Shown here: in pieces, positions 41,775 to 50,355 of the stretch | Numbering within the stretch: the stretch's first letter is position 1 | Layout of the letters: every line of letters starts with the position of its first letter | From: Oceanihabitans iliipiscarium | GTDB taxonomy: Bacteria; Bacteroidota; Bacteroidia; Flavobacteriales; Flavobacteriaceae | DNA length: 64,000 bases | Assembly: GCF_042686125.1 (NCBI RefSeq) | Contig: NZ_JBHUOV010000015.1 | Span: 124,001 to 188,000, forward strand | Direction of reading: 5' to 3' | Position numbers and translations under genes: made by a program | Notes under the pieces: model-generated | What the model was told of the DNA's origin: nothing | Databases searched by the model: none | What the model saw: the letters and a program-made list of their open reading frames with translations, nothing else

Positions 41775-43811
41775 CTATTCAATAATCATTTTTTTAATGA
41801 CAGTCTTAGAGCCTTCAGTGACATTTAAGATATACATTCCAGATTGCATGTTTCTTAAACTAATTATTTCATTAAAAGTTGGCGTATTTTCATAAGTGTT
41901 ATTAAAGACGTTGCGACCTCTAATATCATAAACTTTAATGTCTATAGGATGATCAGATGAAGTTTTAAAAGAAACAGTAAACGCTCCATTATTTGGATTA
42001 GGAAATACTGCAAAACTATTTAATTCTTCTTCACCTACAGATAATGAAGTCATGACATTAAGAGAATAATCTTCAACTTCAGCATCATGACCATTTTCAC
42101 ATGAAGTAGGAAACCCTTCAGGTTTATATTTAGTTGTCACTCGCATTGTTGTAAATCCTTCAACTGCATCAGCAGGAACCGTTATTGGTAAAGGAGAATT
42201 AGCTGTTAGTCCATTGGTTACATTTTGAGTATCACCCAATTCGTATAATTCACCAGGATCATCAAAACTGCAATTTTGATTCCAATCTATCCAAACTCTA
42301 GTGGTACATAAAAAATTACCATCAGTATTTGTTCTCACGCTTAAGTTATAAGTTTCTGTAGCCTCAACTTCGGTTGACATTGCAGTATAATCACTATAGC
42401 CTGAAGGCTTTCCACTATTAAGATTACTAAGCGTATTGAAAACCACACCTTCAGTACTTGTTGCGTATTCTGTATGTGCAGTCGACGGACAAACACCATT
42501 ATTAATATTTAAAGTTATATAAGTATCGTGACTAACACTAGTTGAAGTTCCAGTAATTCTTAGACTATATGTTCCTGGACTGGCACCATCTAAATCATCA
42601 ATTGTCATTGTAAGATCACCTTCAGCAGATACAGGATTCGAGCTAAAAGTGACTGTAGATCCAGCAGGATTTCCTGTAACAGAAAGTGTGGTGTCTTCGC
42701 TAAATCCAGAATACGTTCCATAAGATAAGTTGTAAACAGCCTCATACTCTGGACATATATAAATTGAAGCATTATCTGACGTTATTCTAAAATCTGGATC
42801 GATTGTACATTCAGTTACATTAGGTTTAAATTGAGGTTGAATAGTGGCAATATATGCATCAACTACAGATGCTTGACCTTGAGTGAACATATACATACAA
42901 GCATCATTTGTATAATCCATATAGTTCATGGTTAAAGCATTGTCATATACACAAGCGTCAATGCTTCCTGGCGTCGGACAACCATAATTTTCAGAATCAA
43001 TATTTGGAGTATCTGTGATTGCATCATCACCACCACAATCACCAGTAAATGTATGGTTTAGATTATAAAAATGACCTAGTTCATGAGTAACCGTCCTACC
43101 TAAGTTAAAAGGCGCACCAGGAACAATTCCAGATCCTGGACATCCAGAACCAGAACCAAAAGCACCTAAATTCATAGTTACAGAATCGCCATTAGTGATG
43201 CTTCCGCCTAAAGGAGAAAATCCTAATAATCCGCCACCAATATCTTTAACTAAAAAATTCATATAACCACCCCAAGTAGCGTCAGTACTACCGCCGCCAC
43301 CAAAGTTGTATCCAATAGTAACTGCTGGACCGCCTTCAACCATGTCTGGGTCAACACCAACAGGATGATTCATAGTTGCAATGCAGAAATAAATATTCGC
43401 AGCACCAGAGTTCGAGCCATGATAATTAGAGCTTGCCGAATTCCATAGGGCAATATCACTATTTGTTGCAGTATAATCTGCATTTAAAATATCAATTTGA
43501 TTTTGAGCCAGTGCTTCTAAGCACACTCTGTCTGCTTCATTTGCTTCAGGATAATGAACAGCAACAGGAATAATAATAGAAGATGCTCTTCTAGACAGCG
43601 AAGAAGTTTTGCTTAATTGTTCAGCAAGTTGAGCTTTAAATTTTTCTTGAGAGGCCTGATAAATTTTTACATATTCTGGGTCTTTCATTTTTTCTTCCAT
43701 ATATTCGGTCATTCCACAAGTTCTTTCTTGAGCTTGAATAAATGAACAACAAAATAAAAAGGCGATAAAAGCAATTATTTTGTTAAAGGAATAAGTAGTT
43801 TTTATTGTCAT
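41775..43811 (-). CDS. secreted M43 (pappalysin-type) metalloprotease with T9SS type A sorting domain
   Basis: 678 aa. A signal peptide (1-28, CCSFIQAQ) and a propeptide-like helix precede the catalytic domain (about 75-330). The zinc site HELGHFYNLNH is at residues 243-253, the extended HExxHxxxxxH motif, and MNYMDYTNDAC supplies the Met-turn. A GEVED-type domain with DWNQNCSFDDPGE and DAEVEDYSL follows (about 430-590), and the last 80 residues are a type A sorting domain (FAVFPNPNNGAFTVSF, GMYILNVTEGSKTVIKKM). It should be released outside the cell to degrade proteins. Its promoter is at 43838-43866. Confidence 0.9.
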   Translation of the reverse strand: MTIKTTYSFNKIIAFIAFLFCCSFIQAQERTCGMTEYMEEKMKDPEYVKIYQASQEKFKAQLAEQLSKTSSLSRRASSIIIPVAVHYPEANEADRVCLEALAQNQIDILNADYTATNSDIALWNSASSNYHGSNSGAANIYFCIATMNHPVGVDPDMVEGGPAVTIGYNFGGGGSTDATWGGYMNFLVKDIGGGLLGFSPLGGSITNGDSVTMNLGAFGSGSGCPGSGIVPGAPFNLGRTVTHELGHFYNLNHTFTGDCGGDDAITDTPNIDSENYGCPTPGSIDACVYDNALTMNYMDYTNDACMYMFTQGQASVVDAYIATIQPQFKPNVTECTIDPDFRITSDNASIYICPEYEAVYNLSYGTYSGFSEDTTLSVTGNPAGSTVTFSSNPVSAEGDLTMTIDDLDGASPGTYSLRITGTSTSVSHDTYITLNINNGVCPSTAHTEYATSTEGVVFNTLSNLNSGKPSGYSDYTAMSTEVEATETYNLSVRTNTDGNFLCTTRVWIDWNQNCSFDDPGELYELGDTQNVTNGLTANSPLPITVPADAVEGFTTMRVTTKYKPEGFPTSCENGHDAEVEDYSLNVMTSLSVGEEELNSFAVFPNPNNGAFTVSFKTSSDHPIDIKVYDIRGRNVFNNTYENTPTFNEIISLRNMQSGMYILNVTEGSKTVIKKMIIE

Positions 43812-43837
43812 AGTATTGATTGTTAATTAATTATTCT

Positions 43838-43866
43838 CAAAAGTATAAAAATAATACCCAGTTCAA
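43838..43866 (-). promoter_or_regulatory. housekeeping promoter of the M43 protease
   Basis: On the minus strand TTG (43866-43864), an 18-base spacer and TACTTTTG (43845-43838): a complete Bacteroidota promoter ending 26 bases before the start codon. Confidence 0.72.
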
Positions 43867-43894
43867 TAAAAAAAGAAACTTAATTCAAATTAAT

Positions 43895-43902
43895 TAACTT
43901 TG
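43895..43902 (+). promoter_or_regulatory. -7 box of the symporter gene
   Basis: TAACTTTG matches TAnnTTTG and lies 50 bases before the start codon; no TTG was found at the usual distance. Confidence 0.4.
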
Positions 43903-43952
43903 GCAATTCAAAAAATGATCTATTTACTCAACTGTAATTTTTAAATTATTTA

Positions 43953-45326
43953 ATGCATCAATTAAATCAATTTTTTTCTGATTTCGCTTCATTCGTTTGG
44001 GGCTTACCTTTGTTAATATTATTAATTGGAGGTGGAGCTTATTTGTTAGTTCTATCTCGTTTTTTACCATTTCGTTATTTAGGTCATGCCATTCAGATTC
44101 TTAGAGGCAAGTATGATAATATGGAGGATGCAGGAGAAATTTCGCATTTTCAAGCATTAACAACAGCTTTATCTTCTACAATTGGTATGGGAAATATTGC
44201 AGGCGTCGCTGTTGCGATTTCTATTGGTGGTCCAGGAGCAGTATTCTGGATGTGGATAAGTGCTATTATTGGTATGTCTACTAAATTCTTTACCTCAAGT
44301 TTGGCAATTATGTATAGAGGAAAAGATAGTAATGGTAATACACAAGGCGGACCAATGTATTTTATTACCGAAGGTTTAGGTCAGCATTGGAAACCTTTAG
44401 CAGTGTTCTTTAGTCTTTGTGGTTTAGTTGGCGCATTGCCAGTTTTTAATGTAAATCAGCTCACACAAGCCATTAATGATATTGTTTTAAGTCCGAATGG
44501 CATAGAGGTAAACTTGACTTCTAATTTAATAATCGGCTTGGTATTAGTAACTATAACATCAATTGTAATTTTAGGCGGACTCAACAGAATTAGTAAGGTC
44601 GCTTCTAAATTAGTGCCGAGTATGGTATTACTTTATTTTGTGCTTATTCTTATTATTTTATTCGCTAATGCGGAAGTTGTGCCTACATACTTCAAACTTA
44701 TTTTTACAGATGCTTTTGCTGCAGAAAATTATAAAGGTGACGCCTTTTTAGGTGGAGTTTTAGGTGGACTAATTATCTTAGGAATTCGTCGTGGTGCATT
44801 CTCAAATGAAGCTGGTATTGGAACAGCACCTTTAGCACACGGAGCAGCAAAAACCAATGAACCAATACGTGAAGGGTTAGTTGCCATGTTAGGTCCTGCT
44901 ATTGATACTTTAATTGTCTGTACGCTTACCGCTTTAGCCATTTTGGTAACAGGAGTTTGGCAAACAACTGAAGCTAATGGTGTGAGTTTAACTGCAAATG
45001 CATTTGGCGCAGCAATGCCAACTTATGGTAGGTATTTATTGTTGCTTTGTATTGTTATATTTAGTGTCTCCTCCTTGTTCTCTTATGCATATTATGGCGG
45101 AAAATGTCTGTCATTTCTTGTCGGTGAAAAACATAAACATTATTATAATTATTTCTATATTTTAAGTATTATTTTAGGCGCTACAACATCATTAGCTTTA
45201 ATGATTAATTTAATAGATGGTGTATTTGCACTTATGGCAATACCAACAATGACTGCCACATTAATATTAGCTCCAAAAGTGGTAAAAGAAGCGAAAGCAT
45301 ATTTTATGCGAATAAATAAAGACTAA
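43953..45326 (+). CDS. sodium:alanine/glycine symporter (AGCS family)
   Basis: 457 aa with about ten transmembrane helices. Family motifs are ALSSTIGMGNIAGVAVAISI (about residues 70-89) and the later LGIRRGAFSNEAGIGTAPLA, which contain the residues that bind the amino acid and sodium. It imports alanine or glycine with Na+. It is convergent with, and overlaps by 4 bases, the AraC regulator. Confidence 0.92.
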   Translation: MHQLNQFFSDFASFVWGLPLLILLIGGGAYLLVLSRFLPFRYLGHAIQILRGKYDNMEDAGEISHFQALTTALSSTIGMGNIAGVAVAISIGGPGAVFWMWISAIIGMSTKFFTSSLAIMYRGKDSNGNTQGGPMYFITEGLGQHWKPLAVFFSLCGLVGALPVFNVNQLTQAINDIVLSPNGIEVNLTSNLIIGLVLVTITSIVILGGLNRISKVASKLVPSMVLLYFVLILIILFANAEVVPTYFKLIFTDAFAAENYKGDAFLGGVLGGLIILGIRRGAFSNEAGIGTAPLAHGAAKTNEPIREGLVAMLGPAIDTLIVCTLTALAILVTGVWQTTEANGVSLTANAFGAAMPTYGRYLLLLCIVIFSVSSLFSYAYYGGKCLSFLVGEKHKHYYNYFYILSIILGATTSLALMINLIDGVFALMAIPTMTATLILAPKVVKEAKAYFMRINKD

Positions 45327-46243
45327 GATTTTTTTATAGACGCCTTAAATTGTTGTGGTGTCATTAATTCCATTTTCTTGAATTGTCTATTAAAGTAACT
45401 CGTGTTATTAAATCCAGACTTAAAAGCAATTTCTGACATTCTAAAATCTTTAGATTCTTTAATGAGTTTTTTTGAAAACTTAATTTTTTCAGAATTTATA
45501 TAGTCTATAGGAGAGATGCCTAATGTGTTTTTAAATTGCTTATGAAAATGAGAGGTACTCATATATGCTTTTTTAGCTAACACCTCTACATTAATATCTT
45601 TATTGGTTAAATTATCTTTTATGTATTTAATAACGGTTCCTATTCTTGTGTCGTTAAAAATCTGATTAGGATCGTTTATAATAAGAGATTTTGCTTTTGT
45701 TTGTAGTAATCTAACAATCAATTCTTGAATCATTAAATCTAGTAATACATCCTTTGATTTGTTGTTATTGGTAAATGTATAAGTCAAACGCTCTATAAGA
45801 TGATTAACATCTGCATTATTTATTAAATGAGATGCTGATTCATCGATGTTCCAATTGTTGTTTTCATTTTCAATAGCAACTTGCTGATTAAATTTTTCAA
45901 CCACTTCATCAATTTTAAAAGCATCTATACCAAGGGCTAAACATTGTGTCGGACTTTCTTTTGTAGCCAACGGAAAATCAATAACCATTTCTTTATTGGT
46001 TGGCATAACTACAGATTCGCCTGGAAAAAAATCAAATGCTTCAAAACCGTCAAGATGCATAATTTTTTTTCCTGTGAGCATACTTGCTATAATTGGAAAG
46101 TTAAAGGTTAGCGATACTTTTTCGGCAAAAGCATGAGTTTCATATATATTAAGTTCAGCATAATCAGCATTATATGTTGTTCGGTTTTCCACTAAAGTGG
46201 TTAGTTTTCTGTTATTTCTATGTTGATTTAATAATGACTTCAT
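45323..46243 (-). CDS. AraC family transcriptional regulator of the aldehyde dehydrogenase cassette
   Basis: 306 aa from the ATG at 46243 (a TTG two codons earlier is less likely). The N-terminal half is a cupin-like AraC_N sensor (about 25-170, FFPGESVVMPTNKEMVIDFP). The C-terminal 100 residues hold two helix-turn-helix units: VEVLAKKAYMSTSHFHKQFK and MSEIAFKSGFNNTSYFNRQF, ending GFNNTSYFNRQFKKMELMTP. It is divergent from aldehyde dehydrogenase, DUF779 and acs, an arrangement in which AraC-type regulators sense aldehydes or alcohols. Direct repeats in the 172-base gap are its probable binding sites. Confidence 0.88.
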   Translation of the reverse strand: MKSLLNQHRNNRKLTTLVENRTTYNADYAELNIYETHAFAEKVSLTFNFPIIASMLTGKKIMHLDGFEAFDFFPGESVVMPTNKEMVIDFPLATKESPTQCLALGIDAFKIDEVVEKFNQQVAIENENNNWNIDESASHLINNADVNHLIERLTYTFTNNNKSKDVLLDLMIQELIVRLLQTKAKSLIINDPNQIFNDTRIGTVIKYIKDNLTNKDINVEVLAKKAYMSTSHFHKQFKNTLGISPIDYINSEKIKFSKKLIKESKDFRMSEIAFKSGFNNTSYFNRQFKKMELMTPQQFKASIKKS

Positions 46244-46288
46244 ACTCAATATTACAAAATTTTAAGACATGAATAATTAAATAAGAGA

Positions 46289-46320
46289 TATGTTCAAGAA
46301 TATAATAAATACGTTCAAGA
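46289..46320. promoter_or_regulatory. direct repeats, probable AraC-type operator
   Basis: TATGTTCAAGA (46289-46299) and TACGTTCAAGA (46310-46320) repeat head to tail with a period of 21 bases, two helical turns, which is how AraC family monomers sit on DNA. They are placed 46-77 bases from the regulator start and about 95-125 from the dehydrogenase start. Confidence 0.6.
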
Positions 46321-46332
46321 GAATTAGAATAT

Positions 46333-46349
46333 GATAAAATAATTTTATC
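46333..46349. promoter_or_regulatory. 17-base palindrome upstream of the dehydrogenase
   Basis: GATAAAAT-A-ATTTTATC is a perfect palindrome located 67 bases before the start codon. It could be a further operator; its AT-rich nature makes chance possible. Confidence 0.3.
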
Positions 46350-46415
46350 AAAATTAAAGATAATCTATTTTTTAGATTGAAAAATTAATTAATTACTAAT
46401 TTAACACGAATTTAT

Positions 46416-47915
46416 ATGAGTTATTCTAAACCTAAGTTTAAAGAAAAATATGGCAATTTTATCAATGGGAAGTTTACAGATCCTATAGGTGGTCAATATT
46501 TTGAAAACACATCGCCAATTGATAACAGTTTAATTGCAAAATATCCACGTTCTCAAAAAGAGGATATTGAGTTAGCATTAGATGCAGCCAATAATGCCAA
46601 AGAAGCCTGGGGAAATACGTCAGCAACAGAACGTGCAACTTTACTTAACAAAGTGGCAGATATTATTGAAGAGAACCTTGAAGAATTTGCTTTAGTAGAG
46701 ACCTGTGATAATGGGAAACCAATTCGTGAAACCTTAAATGCAGATGTGCCATTAGCTGTAGATCATTGGCGATATTTTGCTGCATGTATTCGTTCAGAAG
46801 AGGGTAGTGCGACCGAGTTGGACCAACATACATTATCAATGAATATTAAAGAGCCATTAGGAGTGGTAGGTCAAATTATTCCATGGAATTTTCCGCTTTT
46901 AATGCTATCTTGGAAATTACCTCCAGCATTAGTAACTGGTAACTGTGTGGTTTTAAAACCTGCAGAACAAACACCTTCTTCTGCAACACTATTAATGGAG
47001 AAAATTGCGGATGTATTTCCTCCAGGCGTAGTAAATATTGTGCATGGTTTTGGTCCAGAAGCAGGAAAACCTTTAGCCTCAAGTGCTAGAGTAGATAAAG
47101 TGGCATTTACAGGAGAAACCACTACAGGACAATTAATTATGCAATATGCATCTAAAAACCTAAACCCTGTGACGATGGAATTAGGAGGGAAATCGCCTAA
47201 CATTTTCTTTAATTCTGTAATGGATGCTGACGATGCGTATTTAGATAAAGCAATTGAAGGTGCAGTTTTATTTGCTTTTAATCAAGGAGAAGTATGTACC
47301 TGTCCTTCTAGAATTTTAGTACAAGAAGATATTTATGACGCGTTTATGAAGCGTGTTATTGAACGTACTAACGCCATCATTCAAGACAATCCTTATGATG
47401 TGAATACGATGGTTGGAGCGCAAGCTTCAAACGATCAATATGAAAAAATACAATCGTATTTTAAAATTGGTAAAGATGAAGGCGCAAAAGTATTAACTGG
47501 AGGATCTGCTCATAAATTACCTGGAAATTTAGCAAATGGGTTTTATATAAAACCTACCTTATTAGAAGGTCATAACAAAATGAGAGTCTTTCAAGAAGAA
47601 ATTTTTGGTCCTGTGGCTTGTGTGACTAAATTTAAAGATGAAGCTGAAGCATTAGAGATTGCGAATGATACACTTTACGGATTAGGTGCAGGTGTATGGA
47701 CGCGTGATGCACATCAATTATATCAAATCCCTAGAGCCATAAAAGCTGGACGTGTTTGGGTGAATTGTTATCATGCATATCCTGCACATGCGCCATTTGG
47801 AGGTTATAAAAAATCAGGTTTTGGTAGAGAAAATCATGTGATGATGCTTAATTATTATCGTCAAACCAAAAATATGTTAATCTCATACGATAAAAATAAA
47901 TTAGGGTTCTTTTAG
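46416..47915 (+). CDS. NAD-dependent aldehyde dehydrogenase (acetaldehyde type)
   Basis: 499 aa. NAD-binding IIPWNFPLLMLSWKL, the general base in MELGGKSPNI (Glu255) and the catalytic Cys294 in NQGEVCTCP are all present, as is the C-terminal HAPFGGYKKSGFGRENH. The sequence is close to the ExaC/AldB-like group that oxidises acetaldehyde to acetate. With acs two genes downstream, aldehyde would be turned into acetyl-CoA. DUF779, which follows, is a regular neighbour of this group. A terminator-like hairpin between it and the next gene may reduce downstream expression. Confidence 0.92.
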   Translation: MSYSKPKFKEKYGNFINGKFTDPIGGQYFENTSPIDNSLIAKYPRSQKEDIELALDAANNAKEAWGNTSATERATLLNKVADIIEENLEEFALVETCDNGKPIRETLNADVPLAVDHWRYFAACIRSEEGSATELDQHTLSMNIKEPLGVVGQIIPWNFPLLMLSWKLPPALVTGNCVVLKPAEQTPSSATLLMEKIADVFPPGVVNIVHGFGPEAGKPLASSARVDKVAFTGETTTGQLIMQYASKNLNPVTMELGGKSPNIFFNSVMDADDAYLDKAIEGAVLFAFNQGEVCTCPSRILVQEDIYDAFMKRVIERTNAIIQDNPYDVNTMVGAQASNDQYEKIQSYFKIGKDEGAKVLTGGSAHKLPGNLANGFYIKPTLLEGHNKMRVFQEEIFGPVACVTKFKDEAEALEIANDTLYGLGAGVWTRDAHQLYQIPRAIKAGRVWVNCYHAYPAHAPFGGYKKSGFGRENHVMMLNYYRQTKNMLISYDKNKLGFF

Positions 47916-47934
47916 TAGTATAGATTATAGCACT

Positions 47935-47968
47935 AAAGGCTGAATTTAAAAGTGAATTCAGCCTTTTT
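47935..47968 (+). terminator. terminator or attenuator after the dehydrogenase gene
   Basis: AAAGGCTGAATT (47935-47946) and AATTCAGCCTTT (47955-47966) form a perfect 12-bp stem with an 8-base loop and a T run. Since DUF779 starts 14 bases later, it may allow partial read-through. Confidence 0.8.
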
Positions 47969-47981
47969 AATATCATAAATT

Positions 47982-48338
47982 ATGGAAAGAGTAGCAATTA
48001 CAGAGGAAGCTTCAAAAGTATTGGAGCAGTTAAAAGCAAAACATGGTGAATTAATTTTTCATCAAAGTGGTGGCTGTTGTGATGGATCAGCACCAATGTT
48101 ATTTGAAAAAAATGATATGTATTTAGACGAAAGCGATATCTTTTTAGGGACATTAAATGGGGTCAATTTTTATATGAATCAAGATCAATTTGAATATTGG
48201 AAGCATACTCATCTAACTGTAGATGTAACTGAAGGTCGAGGAGCAAGTTTTTCTTTAGAAATACCTTTAGGACTTCGTTTTTTAATTCATTCAAGATTGC
48301 TAACAAATGAAGAAGAAGCATTTTTTAATTTAAAATAG
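47982..48338 (+). CDS. DUF779 domain protein
   Basis: 118 aa. The conserved core HQSGGCCDGSAPM (about residues 27-39) with two adjacent cysteines defines DUF779, a family found almost always beside aldehyde dehydrogenases of this type. A role as metal or activator protein for the dehydrogenase has been suggested by this linkage, but no function is established. It lies 66 bases after the dehydrogenase and 33 before acs. Confidence 0.85.
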   Translation: MERVAITEEASKVLEQLKAKHGELIFHQSGGCCDGSAPMLFEKNDMYLDESDIFLGTLNGVNFYMNQDQFEYWKHTHLTVDVTEGRGASFSLEIPLGLRFLIHSRLLTNEEEAFFNLK

Positions 48339-48371
48339 ATGCATTAACTTGCTAAAACAAACAAAAATAAG

Positions 48372-50279
48372 ATGAGTAACTACCACATTAAACATTTAGA
48401 AGAATATTATCAAGTCTATCGTAAATCTGTCAGAAATCCTGAAAACTTCTGGGAAGAAATAGCAGAAGAACATTTTCTATGGCGAAAAAAATGGGACAAA
48501 GTTTTAAGCTGGGATTTTACCAAACCTGAAATAAAATGGTTTGAAGGCGCTCAATTAAATATTACCGAGAACTGTATAGATAGGCATCTAGCAACTCGTG
48601 GAGATAAAACCGCAATTTTATTTGAACCCAACGATCCTAATGAAGGTGCCAAACATATTACTTACAAACAATTGTATCATCGTGTTAATAAATTCGCGAA
48701 TGTCTTAAAAGCACAAGGCGTGAAAAAAGGTGATCGTGTTTGTATTTACGTGCCAATGATTCCAGAATTAGCCATTTCTGTTTTAGCTTGTGCAAGAATT
48801 GGAGCTATACATTCTGTTGTATTTGCAGGCTTTTCATCAACAGCATTAGCTACTCGAATAAATGATAGCGATTGTAAAATGGTAATTACTGCAGATGGTT
48901 CTTATCGTGGAGCAAAAACAATCGATTTAAAAGGTATTGTTGATGAAGCTTTAGAAAATTGTCAAGGCGTAAATACAGTTTTGGTTGCTAAACGAATTAA
49001 CTCCAATATAAATATGAAGGAAGGTCGTGATCAATGGCTTCAACCTTTGTTAGATGCAGCTTCAGATCAATGTAAGGCTGAAGTCATGCAAGCTGAAGAT
49101 CCTCTGTTTATTTTATATACTTCTGGTTCTACAGGAAAACCTAAAGGGATGGTGCATACCACAGCGGGTTATATGGTTTACACAGCTTATACTTTTAAAA
49201 ATGCGTTTCAATATAGAGAAGATGATGTATACTGGTGTACCGCAGATATTGGTTGGATTACAGGACATAGTTATATTGTTTACGGACCATTGTGCAATGG
49301 TGCAACTACAGTAATGTTTGAAGGTGTACCAAGTTATCCAGATTTTGGACGTTTTTGGGATATTGTTGAAAAACATAAAGTCAATCAGTTTTATACTGCA
49401 CCAACTGCAATTCGGGCTTTGGCAAAACAAGGTGTAGAATTAGTTGAAAAATATGATTTATCTTCTCTTAAAGTTCTAGGAAGTGTTGGCGAGCCAATTA
49501 ATGAAGAAGCATGGCATTGGTATAATGACAATGTCGGGAAAGGAAAAAGCCCTATCATTGATTCGTGGTGGCAAACTGAAACAGGTGGTATTATGATAAC
49601 ACCAATTCCGTATGTAACACCAACAAAACCAACCTATGCGACTTTACCTTTTATTGGTATTCAACCATGTTTAATGGACGAAAATGGCGAAGAACTAAAA
49701 GGCAATCAAGTAGAAGGGCGTTTGTGTATAAAGTTCCCTTGGCCAAGTATTGCAAGAACCATTTGGGGAAATCATCAACGTTATAAGGACACCTATTTTT
49801 CAACCTATAAGAATATGTATTTTACAGGTGATGGTGCACTAAGAGATGAAGTAGGTTATTATAGAATTACAGGTAGAGTAGATGATGTCATTATCGTTTC
49901 TGGTCATAACTTAGGTACAGCTCCTATTGAAGATGCCATTAACGAACATCCTGCAATTTCTGAAAGTGCTATTGTAGGATTTCCACATGATATCAAAGGA
50001 AGTGCTCTATATGGTTATGTGACTCTAAAAGATACTGGAGAAAACAGAAACCATGATAACCTGCGTAAAGAAGTCAACCAACTTATCGCTGATCGAATTG
50101 GACCTATAGCAAAACTAGATAAGATTCAATTTACAGAAGGCTTGCCAAAAACACGCTCGGGAAAAATCATGAGACGCATTCTTCGTAAAATTGCTGAAAA
50201 CGATACCACTAATTTAGGTGATATAAGCACACTCTTAAATCCAGAGGTGGTTCAGCATATTATTGATAATAAATTGTAA
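48372..50279 (+). CDS. acs: acetyl-CoA synthetase (acetate-CoA ligase)
   Basis: 635 aa, the normal size. The AMP-binding motif LYTSGSTGKPKGMVHTTAGY, the WWQTETGG motif, YFTGDGALRD and the C-terminal Lys site TRSGKIMRRILRKI are all present. It activates acetate with ATP to acetyl-CoA in the cytoplasm. As third gene of the cassette behind the aldehyde dehydrogenase it completes conversion of acetaldehyde into acetyl-CoA. The conserved Lys is usually regulated by acetylation. Confidence 0.96.
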   Translation: MSNYHIKHLEEYYQVYRKSVRNPENFWEEIAEEHFLWRKKWDKVLSWDFTKPEIKWFEGAQLNITENCIDRHLATRGDKTAILFEPNDPNEGAKHITYKQLYHRVNKFANVLKAQGVKKGDRVCIYVPMIPELAISVLACARIGAIHSVVFAGFSSTALATRINDSDCKMVITADGSYRGAKTIDLKGIVDEALENCQGVNTVLVAKRINSNINMKEGRDQWLQPLLDAASDQCKAEVMQAEDPLFILYTSGSTGKPKGMVHTTAGYMVYTAYTFKNAFQYREDDVYWCTADIGWITGHSYIVYGPLCNGATTVMFEGVPSYPDFGRFWDIVEKHKVNQFYTAPTAIRALAKQGVELVEKYDLSSLKVLGSVGEPINEEAWHWYNDNVGKGKSPIIDSWWQTETGGIMITPIPYVTPTKPTYATLPFIGIQPCLMDENGEELKGNQVEGRLCIKFPWPSIARTIWGNHQRYKDTYFSTYKNMYFTGDGALRDEVGYYRITGRVDDVIIVSGHNLGTAPIEDAINEHPAISESAIVGFPHDIKGSALYGYVTLKDTGENRNHDNLRKEVNQLIADRIGPIAKLDKIQFTEGLPKTRSGKIMRRILRKIAENDTTNLGDISTLLNPEVVQHIIDNKL

Positions 50280-50355
50280 TAGTTGTAACTATTTATACTA
50301 TACCAACGTCTTATGATTAGTTGATAATTAAATCTAACCTTAAAATTCTCGCATC

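Noticed and set aside
46871..47203. Minus-strand open frame of 110 codons inside the aldehyde dehydrogenase gene
   Set aside because: Lies fully within a conserved coding region with all catalytic motifs in the plus frame.
49054..49430. Open frames inside acs on both strands
   Set aside because: Shadows of a well-conserved gene; no independent domain or promoter.
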